NCBI GenBank assembly: GCA_015680685.1
Contig: MNCI01004342.1
Location: 94,396-123,713, forward strand
Reading direction: 5' to 3'
Source of the DNA: Gnetum montanum
Taxonomy: Eukaryota > Streptophyta > Gnetopsida > Gnetales > Gnetaceae
Length of the DNA: 29,318 nt
Part shown: piece by piece, positions 9,608 to 21,219 of the stretch
Position numbering within the stretch: position 1 is the first letter of the stretch
Layout: each line of letters starts with the position of its first letter
Program-made: the position numbers and the translations under genes
Notes under the pieces: model-generated
The model's input: only the letters and a program-made list of their open reading frames with translations
Database searches by the model: none
What the model was told of the DNA's origin: nothing

Positions 9608-9612
9608 TTTAG
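9608..9612. repeat. Target-site duplication, right copy (TTTAG)
   Basis: Identical to 6531-6535. It closes the copia insertion. Confidence 0.9.
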
Positions 9613-10439
9613 CTCCCAGTTTGTTGGCATGCTCTGAATCTAAAACAACAATTTCATGAATTGAACCATGCACAAGGATCCATTTTGACTGGACGGTAAA
9701 AATTAAAAAACATTACCTAAGGTCCCTGCAGTTCGGCTCGTTCAGACTGATGACTGATCTAGCATGTGTAAATTTTCAGTTTTTTTGTATTCACGCTCTT
9801 TAGCAAATGCTTGGCTTTAAAACAAGCAAATTAGATTATGATATAATATTTTAATTTTCCATAAACATACGCAGATACACCGTTATTCCGATGCAGCAGA
9901 AAGGTAGTACTGCACCTGTACCACATTCCTAATAAAAGTTCTGATGTGCCGAAGTAGCTTCGGTTAAACATTCAAAGCAAAGAGTAGCAACAAAATGATA
10001 GATTATAGGAAAATCTTTTCCCATTAGAGAGTACTGGCAGCCCTTGAGAAGGCACAGTTAAACATAATGGATAATACACGATGGATACCATAAAAAAAAA
10101 AGGAAGTGAAATATTGCTACCACACATATTTCTTTCCCGAGTTTCATATATCTGAAAGAGGAACCAGATTTTCTAAAGCTGCAAATATTGAAATACAACC
10201 CAGTAAACTTCTGACAGACATTTGGGTGATCCCCAGGACATTAATTATGCACTGAACTGGTTGTTGCTTATTGCTCCGGTTGCTCCCGTTTTCATGGTAA
10301 GACATATCAGACTTTTGGAACAATTATTCCTCTCTCTCTCTTGTTTCCTCTCTCCGATGCATGTATGGACTTAAACAGAGACCAGCGGAACATCAGAGGA
10401 AAGCCCAACATAATATCAACTTAAAAAAAGAGTATATAT
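9613..10439. other. Non-coding stretch, nothing recognised
   Basis: No ORF, RNA gene or repeat that I can assign. A short CT run lies at about 10331-10341. Confidence 0.4.
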
Positions 10440-10960
10440 ATAAAAAAAAAACAGAGAAAATGGACACTAAGCTTTTAGGGTGGTTCAGGTGCTAGATTTG
10501 GTGTCCTACATCTACCATAAAACTCTTCTCACACTTCAGTGACAGAGTAATTTTCTTAATAAAAAAACAAGGCTTCTCCTACAGTTGTGGACTCACCTCG
10601 AACCCTCTCTCAAAGTCACAGGAAAAAACCTTTTATAGCACAGCAGAAAAGGAAATATCCTGCCTTGTCTCACACAGAAACTCAAGAGTATTCCAGCTTC
10701 CTGAGCAAAGAAGAACAGAGAGCACAGAAAGAGAAGTGCAGAAGAGAGAATTCCAGTTTAAGCACCAAGGCCCTAAAACTAGAATAATAAAACTAAGCCA
10801 AGCAGCTCCAATTTATAGCCTTTATTCTTTCTACTCGTTTTCAGAGCCGTTTTTGCAGCCATTTCCTCATTGGAGGAAGCCCACACTGAAATTTTCTGTA
10901 TCCATTACAAACCCGTTGCTGAAGAGTAGTTGTAAAAGAATGCACCACACTCGTTGAATC
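10440..10960 (-). mobile_element. Probable LTR fragment, minus strand
   Basis: The left part contains TTTTAGGGTGGTTCAGG and then CCTACATCTACC, which resembles the conserved ACGTGGTTCGG...CCTACGTCCAC block that I know from the antisense strand of several plant copia LTRs. On the minus strand a TATA box (GGCTATAAATTGG, 10811-10818) lies about 370 bp upstream of that block, as expected for U3-R-U5 order. The plus-strand ORFs here look like chance readings of a purine-rich LTR. I could not fix the LTR ends, and no partner copy is in the window. Confidence 0.35.
10811..10818 (-). promoter_or_regulatory. Minus-strand TATA box in the probable LTR
   Basis: Minus strand CTATAAAT within GGCTATAAATTGGAGC. 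It supports minus orientation of the LTR-like block at 10440-10960. Confidence 0.35.
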
Positions 10961-12748
10961 TAAGCTCTATTACTACTTCTGGGGAGCGTTTAAGGTCGTG
11001 CAGAGGAAAAAGAGAACTGTCTTTTCATCTTTGGCGCAAAGTGGCTCCTTCCCGTGAGCTTTGTGAATAACAGCTCTTCAGCTCCAACCATTCCTGTAGC
11101 ATTAATGGGTCTTCAGCTTTCCTTCGTGTGTAAAGCTGCTTGCAGACATGGCTCCTATTTTTTAATGTAGCTTGTGCGGATTCAAACCGTGTTTTGATTT
11201 TCCTTTTGGTTAGGTTGATGCGACAGAGAGTTGTTTTTTTCTTTTAAATGTTTTCTGACAAGGGAGATGCCTTTGTAAAGCAAAAAACTGGTTTCACTGG
11301 CAAATTTCACTCAGTATCCTTTTTATTTATTTAGGCTTACATGGCAGAGCACCTTTATGAGGCGGAACTACAAAAGGCTTTTTAGATTTAGCTGATGTGG
11401 CAGAGCTCGTCTGTGAAGTGGAAGAATAGCTCTACGAATTCAGCAATACAAGTTAAGGAAAAATCCAAAAGAACACATGCTAAAAGCTATTTTAATCATG
11501 GCCGCACTCAAGGTTATCACAAAAACAACTAACCTACTTCAGCAAAGTAAAGAAGAAGAGCTAAGGTAGACATAAAATACCTATGTGTTCGTGAATCAAC
11601 AAAATTTTTACCAACTGTATATTTGGGAAGTGGGAGCACAAAACAGAAGCACGCAAAATTCTCTCCAAAACTTTTAATTTATTTTAAATTAAAAATAATG
11701 TTTAATAGTAGTAAAATGTTTAAAAAATTAAAAAATATATGATTTAAATATTTTATTATTCTGTAATTCACATCCCCACCTCCCAGTCTTTGCATATGCT
11801 TGCCTACCCAAACACAAATTGAATCATGAATCCCCTAGCTTCCAAGTAGCTTCCAAGAATTGGATTCATTTGATGCATAGTAAAATACCCACTTGCACAA
11901 AACAGTAAGTTGTATTTTGAAAAAAAGGAAAAATGCACGTGTTCTAAAAAGTTTTAAAATAGGGCCTCATACTTCTGTGTAAACTAAGGCTTCTAATTTG
12001 AGCTATTTTAAAAACACAGAGAAGCTATTTAACGAACGTGATGTTTAAGTGGTAGAGTTATTTTCCAAACTTGTGGTAGAACCAAAAATGGTTCATCGAC
12101 CAAAAATGGTTCTACGAGCTAACTCTTTATGCTTAGATAGATGAGACACAGCTAGCCAACGGTGCATAGAGCTTAACTATCAAAGCTAGTTAGGAAGAGA
12201 AAGACAGAAGCTATGACTCTAAAACAAGCTTGAGTTGCTGAGATAGATTAAAATTCCTTACCTGCATGTGTTATGAGTGAGAACTGTTTTAGGTTGGCCC
12301 CTCAAAGCTTATTTACATAACGCTGATACAAAGCTTATAATGCTAACACAAAGCTTATTTTCCAGAGCTGGATTATAAACAGTTTGTGATGTTGACGAGG
12401 CCAATACGATTAAGGCTAAAGCAAAACATCATGTGAAGCTAATCTAGAGCTGAAAACCACATCCAAATGCAAAAGCAGCTCTATATAAATGCTGGCATGG
12501 CACTCAAAGACTATGAACATCAAAAGCTCGAGTCCATGAAACGAAAGAACTCAACCAAGCTAAAAACATGCACAATTCAAAATACGCAACATGACATGAA
12601 AAGCTCTATTCACCTGAAACAACAGGCCAAGACAACCTCAAATAACTGTGAGAATCAATATCCAAAGCACAAGAGAAATGGACAAATGAAGAAAGGATTA
12701 CAGTTGATTCATTAAAGCCCATTCACGCTATGTCATCCAGAAAATGTC
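10961..12748. other. Non-coding stretch with small local duplications
   Basis: It is less AT-rich than most of the window, with frequent AAGCTT and GAGCT words but no supported gene. ATGGCAGAGC...GGCGGAAC (11341-11369) recurs in decayed form at 11396-11424, offset 55 bp. ACCAAAAATGGTTC occurs twice (12081-12094 and 12099-12112) between the 9-bp arms GTAGAACCA (12076) and TGGTTCTAC (12107). An A/T-only block lies at about 11670-11765. It may be interior or flank of the LTR-like block on its left. Confidence 0.4.
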
Positions 12749-12769
12749 TCTCTTATAAGTTATAAGAGA
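12749..12769. repeat. Near-perfect 21-bp palindrome
   Basis: TCTCTTATAA and TTATAAGAGA are perfect 10-bp arms around a single G. No T-run or gene end is nearby, so it is unlikely to be a terminator. Confidence 0.6.
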
Positions 12770-13410
12770 TTGCCAATTTCCATCAGCCGTTGTATCTGCG
12801 TTTCAACTTGCTGTTGCAGAAACCCACAGAAAATTGGAATTCCACGAACTGTGCTATTTTCACTGGATTTATTAATAATGTATTCTTAAGTCGCCTCTTA
12901 CATTTTGAGGCTACAAAACAGGATTTTGGCAACAAACCTGAACTCCGGTTAGGCATCATGGTTATCTGATCTGATATTCTAGAACGATCAGCTGCACCAT
13001 GATGTGAGCTCATTTGACACTGCCATGTATAAGTGTACGTGAGGCTGGCGAAGGAGGTCCAGTGGTAAGGGGACAAGTGGATCTATGCTGAAAACTTGCA
13101 TAAAAAAGTGAAGTGGAATTGGGAAATGTTTCGTATAAAAGAAGAAAAGAAGTAATGAGAAATGCATTATGGGCCCTTGACCCATGCTTCCAACGGAGTG
13201 TTTTTGGGTAGATGGGTGGTGCAGATATTCCGTCCACTGCACTCATTCAGCTGCACATGGAGAGTTCACATGCTCTCAAGTCTCAACGAACAAGTGAGCT
13301 TGTACAAATCAGTTCACGGTATAAAAATTCAGAGTTCACGTATGAGTTTACTTTGACTTTGTTGAATTTTTTACATTTTGTGATCCAAAAAACGTTCCAT
13401 ATCACAAGAA
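12770..13410. other. Non-coding stretch, nothing recognised
   Basis: Overlapping short ORFs on both strands (60-97 codons) have no domain or consistent codon usage. I do not support any of them as genes. Confidence 0.35.
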
Positions 13411-14003
13411 GTTAACTAGATTAACTAGATTGAGCTCATGTGAATTCTCCATACGCATACTATAGAGATCAAGCATCAAAGTTCATTCAAAACACAACTC
13501 AACTCACATTAGATGAACATGTGCAAGGTGTGTGGTGTACCAATTCCATCATTAATAGTATCTGAGGTGGTCTTAAATTCTTACAGGACAAGCTAAAGGG
13601 AAAGTTCTATTTACAACAAGTTAACTAGACTAAGCTCATATGAATTTTCCATATGCATACTACAAAGATTTGGCATTGAAATTCATACAAAACACACCTC
13701 AACTCACATTAACTGACCATGTGATCATTAATAGTATCTAAGGTGGCCTTGAATTCATATAGGGACAAGCTAAGAGGAAAGTTATATTTACAACAAGTTA
13801 ACTAGATTGAGCTCATGTGAATTCTCCATATGCGTACTACAAAGATATAGCATCAAAGTTCATACAAAATACAACTCAACTCACATTAGTTGAACACATG
13901 TGAGGTGCGTGGTGTATGATTCCATCATTAAAAGTATGAGGTGGCCTTGAATTCATATAGGTTACAAAGACAAGTTGAAGGGAAACATCTATTTACCCTT
14001 TAA
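13411..14003. repeat. Three tandem copies of a roughly 200-bp unit
   Basis: GTTAACTAGA starts copies at 13411, 13620 and 13797. Each copy goes on to GAGCTCATGTGAATT or a near variant, CCATATGC, CAACTCAACTCACATTA, GGTGGCCTTGAATTC and AAAGTTCTATTTACAACAAG. Copy 1 has an extra 10-bp TTAACTAGAT. Copy 2 is shorter because it lacks the GTGCAAGGTGTGTGGTG block. The copies differ by many substitutions. No ORF runs through them. It looks like a small old tandem array or a satellite fragment. Confidence 0.88.
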
Positions 14004-14988
14004 GCTAATGTTTATTTTGTATGGTATGTATACTCTAACAAGTAATGACCAGCATAATATGACTTCCAATGAGCTGGATTAAACTAGAGCATCCATCACA
14101 CCACAACAAAGCAATTTTTCTAGAAGAAGGTGCAATCTATTACCACTGTGATTATACCTTATCACAATTATCTTGTGGTATATCCTTGAAGATGAAAATC
14201 AAATCAAATCACTACAAAATTGTTGTTTGAAGAGCCATGTTGTCTTATGTCATCTACAATGAAGGTAGAAATTAGTTCCATCGATGATACTTCATTTTTA
14301 GGTGTGAAGTTGTTTCATGTTTTAGAGTTTGTTGCTTGTCATTAGACCTATTCTTGTGCTTCTTGAATATTTTTCATACTTTAATTTTAGACTTGAGTTG
14401 AGGCTTAGATTCATCATATGAATTTGATTGATGTTGAAATCTTGTTCAATTTGTACGTGGTCATCTTCTTCTATAGTCACATCCTTATCAATCTTTATTT
14501 CTTAATTTTGTACTTCAATTTATTGAGGTTGACCATCTCATTTTGTTCAAATCTTTATGTTGGCACATTTTCAATGAAGTAAACTTTATTAGTTGATTTT
14601 TTGACATTTGTTTATCTATGACCCTCTTAAGATCCTACCTTGGTGGAATGAGCATTGAGCCTCTAAGTGATAGTTTTTTTATATAACATATCCTCCACTT
14701 AAGATTATGAACCTAAAATTAAATTGAAATTTTATTACATTTGCAGATCCTTTGGATCTATTGTACAATAGAAATATACATGCTATGAGTCTTGAAAATA
14801 TCGTTAAGAAAATTACTGGTAACTTTTGAAACAAATCAACCAGATTTACAACTATAATATCTCATCTATATCTAATGTGCTCCAATGCAAAACATTGCAT
14901 GAAAATATGGTATTCATCTATAATGTTATTTGTTCTTTGCTAATAGAGCATTGTAACTGCTAAAGAATAATAGAAAATGAATAGTTTA
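14004..14988. other. AT-rich stretch flanking the nested LTR
   Basis: No coding region or element end recognised. The last five bases, GTTTA (14984-14988), are candidates for the outer target-site duplication of the LTR that starts at 14989. Confidence 0.4.
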
Positions 14989-15434
14989 TGATGAGCGAAA
15001 GGTACCCCCTACGCCCAACTATACGAATCACAAGTGTTCATGTACGATCCAATTGAATTTCATGGATGGGACTAGTTGTGACATCTAGATTGTTAAGCAT
15101 TAATTGTAGGATGTTATCTTCCCACTTAGACTAGTGGTAGCTTTGTCACGTATGGTTTAGTCCAAGGTGACGCATATGATAATTGATGTTGTTAGGCCCA
15201 TTTTACTCCTAGTGATAAACATAATTGAGAATGGAATTTAATCCTAAATCTAAGTAATGACAATAATGTAAATCTACTTTAGTTTAGAGTGATGAGCATC
15301 TAGTTTTGGCTTACCATACATGTCTTGGGCTCATGTAACCATTACTGAGTTACCAAGAATTATGCTACTAGGTGAACCAAGCAATAACACTACTAGGATT
15401 ACCAAGTGATTACACTTAAACACTTGAAACTAAT
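14989..15434 (-). mobile_element. LTR of the GATAT-repeat family, left half (R-U5)
   Basis: On the minus strand this half ends GGGGGTACC...GCTCATCA at 14989. Along its length it matches 28590-29000, for example AATCACAAGTGTTCAT, TATGGTTTAGTCCAA and ACTAGGTGAACCAAG. The match stops at 15434, where a gypsy LTR begins, and resumes at 25659 on the other side of that element. The two halves together make a LTR of about 958 bp. No PBS follows the 14989 end, so this end is the outer end of a 3' LTR or of a solo LTR. Confidence 0.75.
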
Positions 15435-16271
15435 TGATGATTCACCGTTTGATGTCGACTGTGATGTCACGTACATGACATCGGGGCCTGGATCCAATGT
15501 TGATTGTCCGATGTTGGGGTGTATACCCTAAGTGTATAAATACCACGCTTGGGCTCTAGTTTTAGGAAATTTTTCATTAGTTAGTTTTTAGTTTTCAAGC
15601 AAGGTAGTGAAGCTCTTGTTGTTTCTTCCTCCTAGAGTTAGAATATTCTTTGACTGCCCACAAAAGGAGTTTAAAGTGTGTATAATTCTTCATTCGAGCA
15701 CTAATGTACCTAAGTGTAGTAGTCTGATGGAAATAAAATGAACTCTTTTGACAATCCTTGCAAAACTAAAAATAGCTTAATATTATCCTTATTGCATTTT
15801 ACTTTCCTTCTCTTTACTTTAATGCATTTGATTGAATAATTTATCTTCAATAGTTAGTGAACACGAGCACGACCACTTCAAGCATTCATATAGTACTTGG
15901 TAACTTAAAAATGCTTAACATTTGGTAACCCAACAGTGTTATATGTGTTCAAGAAAGTGAGGTAGTTACTTGTGTTAGGCTAGATAGACAATAGACATTA
16001 GTTTTCAATCTATTCTACCCTTATTCTTGTTGTAGGTGATTACATCCATAAAATATAAAACCACAAAAATTCATATACCTCAATTACACTTAAACCATAC
16101 CCTTGAGCCTCACAAGTGTAGTTGGGAAGACAACAAATGTTCTCAATGCTATTTCACTTCCTATAGGAACTAATGTATGAGATACCTATAGGTACACAGA
16201 ATTTAATTGGATCATGTGTAATGCCTTAGTGATTTGTATGGTTGGACGTAGGGGTACCTCGTTGCTCATCA
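15435..16271 (+). repeat. 5' LTR of the gypsy element
   Basis: 837 bp, from TGATGATTCACCG to TTGCTCATCA. U3 holds GATGTC-type words, followed by a TATA box at 15535-15542 and AATAAA at 15732-15737. The last 70 bp or so resemble, in inverted orientation, the start of the older LTR at 14989, so the two LTR families are related. Confidence 0.92.
15535..15542 (+). promoter_or_regulatory. TATA box of the gypsy 5' LTR
   Basis: TATAAATA about 100 bp into the LTR, followed by CCACGCTTGGGCTCTAG, which is conserved in the 3' LTR (TATA at 24915-24922). It would start the genomic transcript if active. AATAAA lies about 190 bp further on. Confidence 0.65.
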
Positions 16272-16272
16272 T

Positions 16273-16292
16273 TGGCATCGTTACCAAGGATC
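16273..16292 (+). other. Primer binding site, tRNA-Asp type, decayed
   Basis: TGGCATCGTTACCAAGGATC begins two bases after the LTR end. Tat/Athila elements usually have TGGCGCCGTTGCCGGGG here. Every difference I see is G to A or C to T, as expected from methylcytosine loss. Confidence 0.8.
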
Positions 16293-16434
16293 TTTTTGTT
16301 GTTTTATGCACTATCTAAGATTCAGTGAAAGTATTTAAATCATTGGAATGAACATGAAAGTCATATCTTATTTCATAATTACTATAACAAATTCTCAGAG
16401 CACATTGTGATTTTTTTTGTTTCGCTAATCGAAA

Positions 16435-18780
16435 ATGTCTTCTTCTCATAGGAGCACTTCTTTGCTAAAGCCTAATAATGTTCATCCATCAAAGCCTTAA
16501 CAATATCAAATTACATATACTCATCCTAAGGAGTATGTGCCAAACTTCACCTTCATCCTACACCAAGATGAATAGGTGCAGTGGCATGACATGAAGGGCA
16601 ACATTGTGTTCCTGCCTAATTGTGCTACTCCTGCAATACTTTATCAAATGCTTGCACGATGTGGTCTTTAAGGTTGCCATGGGGAATATATTGTGGAGGA
16701 TGTCGATGCCAAGGATTATCATCACACCAAAGAACAATGCCTACAGGATTGGCAACTAGAGTAGTGCTATGAATTTTTGAAGGGAAAAGGACTTAATGAT
16801 TCTCCATTCCTCTTATACCAACAAGCTAGTGGGGAACCCTTCTTTGGGGGTTTTCCACTCAACGGTGCTCCGCTCTTTGAATTTGGTGATGAAGGTCAAA
16901 ACCAGAATTTGCACTCCACAGTTCACAATCTTGATTCTAGTAACAAGGGATCCAATGACAAAGATGGATCCAGAGGGGCAAGTCAAGATAGGGATGCTAG
17001 CAAGAAGCACGATCATGATTGTGGTTATGATCCCCAAAGAGGCAGTTGTAGGCACCATGATGATGTTGATTCTCCTTCCGCTTCCCCTTTGTCATGATCT
17101 TCTTCTTTTGGCTTTGATCATGATTGTAGAAGGTGAGATCATGATGGAGGTGATTGAAATGAGTGCAATGATCAATGGGACCACAGTAATCAAGGGGACC
17201 GTCGAGATAGGAAAGATCAAAGACATAAACATTCAAGAGAGGGACATTACCATGAACGAAGGGGTAGTAGAGGGCATTGTAGGCACCATGATCAAGGCCT
17301 CGACGAGCATCTGTTTGCTACCTAAATCATGCTTAACATCACAAAGGTAGTTAAAATCACAACAAGGCATGTGAAAGACAGTCAAATCAAATGGTTAGAC
17401 ATGAACAATATTCCTCAATTTGAAGGAGGATATAACTATGATCTATAGAATCATCTTTAAGCTTTCCAAGATGCATGTGCCTTGCAAAACATGGAGAACA
17501 AGTGGTAGAAACTAAAGTTGTTTCTTGGACACTCATAGAAAAGTAGAGAATTGGTACCAGTCATTAGAACCAGAATCTATTAGATGATGGAGTACCATGC
17601 TTGAAATGTTCAATGATAAGTACCAAACGTGCTCCTAGGTGTCCAACTTAAGGAAGCAAATTCAAGGGTGGAAACAAGGAGCACACAAACCCTTGGATGC
17701 TGTCATTGGTCGATACTATTCCTTGATGCACAAATGCCTTAGCCATGGTTATTATCATTTGACTTAACTCCACCACATTGTAGACGGGCTTCATAATGAA
17801 ACGAGAAAAACACTTGGTGTCTATGCCTAATGGCGATTGTCAGAACTAACTATCCATCAGGTACAAAGGTTAATAGAGTAGGTTGCCAAAGAGGAGGGTA
17901 AACTAAGAAAAAGAGAAAGTGCAGAGGAGTACAACTACAATCCTTCCATTTGCAAGTGGGAGGTTTGATTCTGCGATAGTGAGGACAAATCCATATTTGA
18001 TAAGGGAATGCATAAGAAAGTCTTGCCACATCAACAATTCCAATTTGAACTTATGACCAAGGTTGAGCAATTAAGGAACTCCATGGATAGCCAATTTTAA
18101 GCTATCATCAAAATTGCTAAAGAGTCACAAGGTAGTGATCATGAGCATAAGAGGTGCAAAGAAGTTGAACATGCATATTACAAAGGTAAGGGCAAGATTT
18201 CTATAATAGATGAGGTTGTGGACAGTGAATTAGATGATGATCATGGATGTGATGTCTATCAATATGAACATCCTAAGGGATGTTGCCCCATTGTGTCACA
18301 TCTATAAGAATCTGGGATGTATGCCTTACATTCATGACTTACACAAAGGCAAACATTTAGAAGGTTACCTTAGCCTCAAGGTAATCTCAGGCAATTCCAC
18401 CAACAACAACTGTATCATCCAAGTGGAGCTCCACTGCAATCGTACGAATAATACCAACAATGGCAACAACCACAATCATGGGCACTTGCACTGCCAAAAA
18501 AATAATACCCTTATTGGTAGCCTGATCCATATGGTTACCACGTTTAGTAACCCATGTCTTCATGTGACTCTTTAAGTCATGTTTCTAATATTTAGCCTTA
18601 CTAACATCATTCTAATTACTATTGAAATCCTTTTCCACATGAAAGAAGGGATGCCACCTCCTATCCTTATCCTCCTCTTGTCCCTGCACATACTCCTCCT
18701 TCAGTTGCATAGCTACCACTTTCTCCACCAATGCAAGGTGAACTGCCCATTCAACGATAACAACATAATGCTATGAGGGC
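16435..18780 (+). pseudogene. Gypsy gag remnant
   Basis: Gag forms the particle around the element RNA. From the ATG at 16435 one frame can be read to about 17096 with only four stops (TAA or TAG, three of them plausible former Gln or Trp codons). The product reads HPKEYVPNFTF, LYQMLARCG, then an Asp/His/Arg-rich stretch (about 16950-17300). After a frame change come WYQSLEPESIRWWSTMLEMF and RKQIQGWKQGAHKPLDAVIG (about 17545-17720), which look like the conserved retrotransposon Gag core. A Gln-rich tail (about 18390-18500) follows. I found no CCHC zinc knuckle. Many stops and at least two frame changes make it non-functional. Confidence 0.75.
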
Positions 18781-18973
18781 TGTTAATTTGCAACCTAATC
18801 ATTAATCGAAGGGGTCAGATGCCTGATCAAAGAAAAGACATTTCTTTCAACCTTGTAGCCCACCTAAGCCTTCACCTACACCTACGATTGACAACCTTGC
18901 TCCTACCTCTTCCATCATATCCAATTCCTTTGAGCCTCCTTCCAACCAAACTCTGCCAAGGATCCATACCGTA

Positions 18974-19470
18974 ATGCTTACTCACATGATGTCTGATTGG
19001 ATTCATGCAGGAAACCTTCCTAGGCAATTAGCTGATCCTGGAAGTCTTCTAATTCATTTGCAAATTTCTAGGAAAAAATTGTGCAAGGCTCTTCTCAATT
19101 CAGGTTCTAGTGTTAATTTGATTTATCATGAGATGTACAGTACCTGGAACCTGCCTCCTGTTAAGAAGAGCAACATTAGATTGGAATTGGTAGACTAGTC
19201 CATCATTGTTCCATTGGGAATAGTAGAAGACATTGTGACCACTATTTGTGGATGGTCTTATCCTACTAACTTCCTACTAATCAAAGTGAAGAACTACAAA
19301 GGGGACTTATCAATCATAATGGAAAGGGCATGGCTAAGCCCCATAAACATAAGAATGGACATAAAAGATCTTTTCTTGAAAATCTCTAAAGAAAATGCAT
19401 TCAGAAAGATCGAGAAGAAGAGAGTTCTATGCATCACGTATAGTGATAGTAGGTGTAATTATGTGTAAAA
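18974..19470 (+). pseudogene. Gypsy aspartic protease remnant, catalytic Asp changed
   Basis: The segment reads KALLNSGSSVNLIYHEMY, where active elements have LLDSGAS. The catalytic aspartate codon is AAT (19097-19099), so Asp has become Asn. It continues with LPLGIVEDIV-like sequence after a stop at 19196-19198, and then LSIIMERAWLSPI, which corresponds to the usual ILGRPFL region. Length and order fit a Tat/Athila protease placed between gag and RT. The enzyme cannot be active. Confidence 0.82.
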
Positions 19471-19924
19471 AATTTGGGCCATCAAAGCAAGCATCCATCT
19501 CTACATGCAATTAGTGTGCGCCAACAGTAGAAATTCAAAGGTGCCTATATGTAGTAGCCACAAAATAGGAGGGCACCCAGTGGCTAACCACTAATTTTTA
19601 AAGTAGCACATTGTGCATGGAACCAGCCAAGAGCCTGACATGTGAATATGTCATGAGCATGGATGAACTTAAGTAAGTTCATCACCAACTCTCTGATGAT
19701 ACAAATGATGATACCTATTGGAAAGAGTTGAAAATTCTTAAGAACTTTAAGCAACAACCCCTTGAACTGAAAAAGTTACTAGCTAGAATGGAATATGTAT
19801 TCTTGAAAAATAAGAAGCTAGTTATAATCAATGCAAGACTTGCTCAAGAATAGAAAGAGATGTTGTTGAAAGTAGTTAAAAGATGGTTAGTAGCTTTTGC
19901 TTGGTCATATCCTAAATTTGCAGA

Positions 19925-20520
19925 GATTGATCCTAGGATATGCCAACATTGCATTTACAATGACCTAGCCATGAAGCCAAAATGATAGCCACAAAGGTGG
20001 TTGAACCTCAAATTGAAGCAAATCATCAAGGAGGAAGTCGAGCAACTCCTCAAGGTAGGGTTCATCTATCTCATTATGAATAGCAAGTGGGTTAGTCCAC
20101 TCATAATTGTACTGAAGAAAGGGGGTGAGTAGTGGGTCTGCATTGATTTCAAGCTACTGAATATGGCAACATTCAAGGATCACTTTCCATTGCCATTTGT
20201 TGACTAGGTGCTTGACACAATATTATAGCATTGCTACTACAACTTCCTAGATGATTATAGTGGCTATAACCAAATCAAAATTGCACTAGAGGACTAAGCA
20301 AAGACAACATTTACAAGTCCCTGGGGGACTTTTGCATATCATAAGATGCCATGTAGTCTATGCAATGGTCCTGCCACATTTCAATGCTTGGTCCTAAGCA
20401 TCTTTCAATAGAAGATTGGTAGTAGTGTAGAAGTCCTCATGGATGACTTCTCCACATATGGAGCTACATTTGAGCAAGCCCTGGATTGCCTTGAGAAAGT
20501 GCTGAAATGATGTATCAAAA
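19925..20520 (+). pseudogene. Gypsy reverse transcriptase remnant
   Basis: The reading runs from DPRICQHCIYNDLAMKPK through LKQIIKEEVEQLLKVGFIY, SKWVSPLIIVLKKGG, WVCIDFKLLN, FLDDYSGYNQIKIA, FTSPWGTFAYHKMP, GPATFQ and VLMDDFSTYG, and ends at LDCLEKVL. These are RT blocks of plant Tat/Athila type. The catalytic Met-Asp-Asp survives (20439-20447). At least seven in-frame stops, mostly TAG or TAA at positions where Gln, Trp or Arg is usual, break the frame. The bases before it (19471-19924) are a degraded protease-RT linker. Confidence 0.9.
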
Positions 20521-21180
20521 CTACCTTATGGCTCAATTGGTAGAAAAGTCACCTCATAGTCCAGGAGGGCATTGTATTGGGGCATAAAATATTGCAAGCA
20601 GGAATTGAGGTGGACCTTGAAAAAATAAGGATTATCTAAGGAATAACCTACTAGCCAAAAATAGTTAAAGATGTTTGGTCATTCCTTGGACACATTAGCT
20701 ACTATTGGAGATTCATAGAGAATTTCTCTAAGATTGTAAAACCATTAGTTAAGCTAACAAAGAAGGATGATTCCTTTTTTTGGACCACAGAGTGTGAGAA
20801 TGCATTCCAAAAACTAAAGGAAAAGCTTATAGAAACCCCAATCCTACAAGCACCAGACTAGTCTAGACCATTTCACATCATGATAGATGCATCAAATTAT
20901 GCTTTTGGAGTAATGTTGATGTAGTTAAATGATAAGAAATTCCCATACTACATCCACTACAGAAAAAGAATTAATGGTGGTGGTGTTTTCTCTAGAGAAG
21001 TTTAGGAATTATGTGCTTGGATACAAGGTGTTTATGCACATAGACCATAGTTCCATTTGCTTCGTCATGAACAAACCAATGGTGAGTCCCCATGTCATAT
21101 AGTGGTTGGTGATCTTGTAAGAATTCGATCTTACAATGGTAAATCAAAAGGACACTAAGAATGTGGTCATTGATCACTTA
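20521..21180 (+). pseudogene. Gypsy RNase H remnant
   Basis: It follows RT through the connection (GIVLGHKIL, FLGHISYYWRFIENFSKI, FFWTTECENAFQKLK) to PFHIMIDASNYAFGVML, which holds the first RNase H Asp (20886-20888). A short deletion and frame change near 20955 loses part of the usual ASRTLNEAQ-type block. After that TEKELMVVVFSLEKFRNYVLG and VFMHIDHSS are readable in another frame, ending at VVIDHLSRL. Stops are present throughout. Its role would be to remove the RNA strand during reverse transcription. Confidence 0.85.
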
Positions 21181-21219
21181 TCTCGATTACAATGGGATGA
21201 CAAAGAGGACAAAAATCCA

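Noticed and set aside
10587-10957. Two overlapping plus-strand ORFs rich in Lys, Gln and Ser
   Set aside because: They lie in a probable minus-strand LTR and have no domain, promoter or conserved start.
12467-12715. 82-codon Lys/Gln-rich ORF after a TATATAAAT box
   Set aside because: Composition is that of the surrounding A-rich DNA and no domain is visible; the TATA-like box alone is weak evidence.
12749-12769. Palindrome as a terminator or regulator site
   Set aside because: No gene end, T-run or promoter is near; short AT-rich palindromes are expected by chance.
12783-13246. Minus-strand ORFs of 78-97 codons
   Set aside because: Several frames are open at once, with no signal peptide, motif or codon bias that favours one of them.
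13411-14003. Regularly spaced repeats considered as a CRISPR-like array
   Set aside because: The whole unit of about 200 bp is repeated, with no unique spacers, in a plant-type context.
15430-15434. A clean five-base target-site duplication for the gypsy element
   Set aside because: CTAAT on the left and CCATT on the right agree at only three positions. TTAAT at 25662-25666 fits better but would require four extra bases at the LTR end.
16796-17350. 184-codon ORF on the plus strand within gag
   Set aside because: It is the shifted-frame shadow of the gag reading frame that starts at 16435. Its Met/Ile-rich composition comes from the repeated GATCATGAT words.
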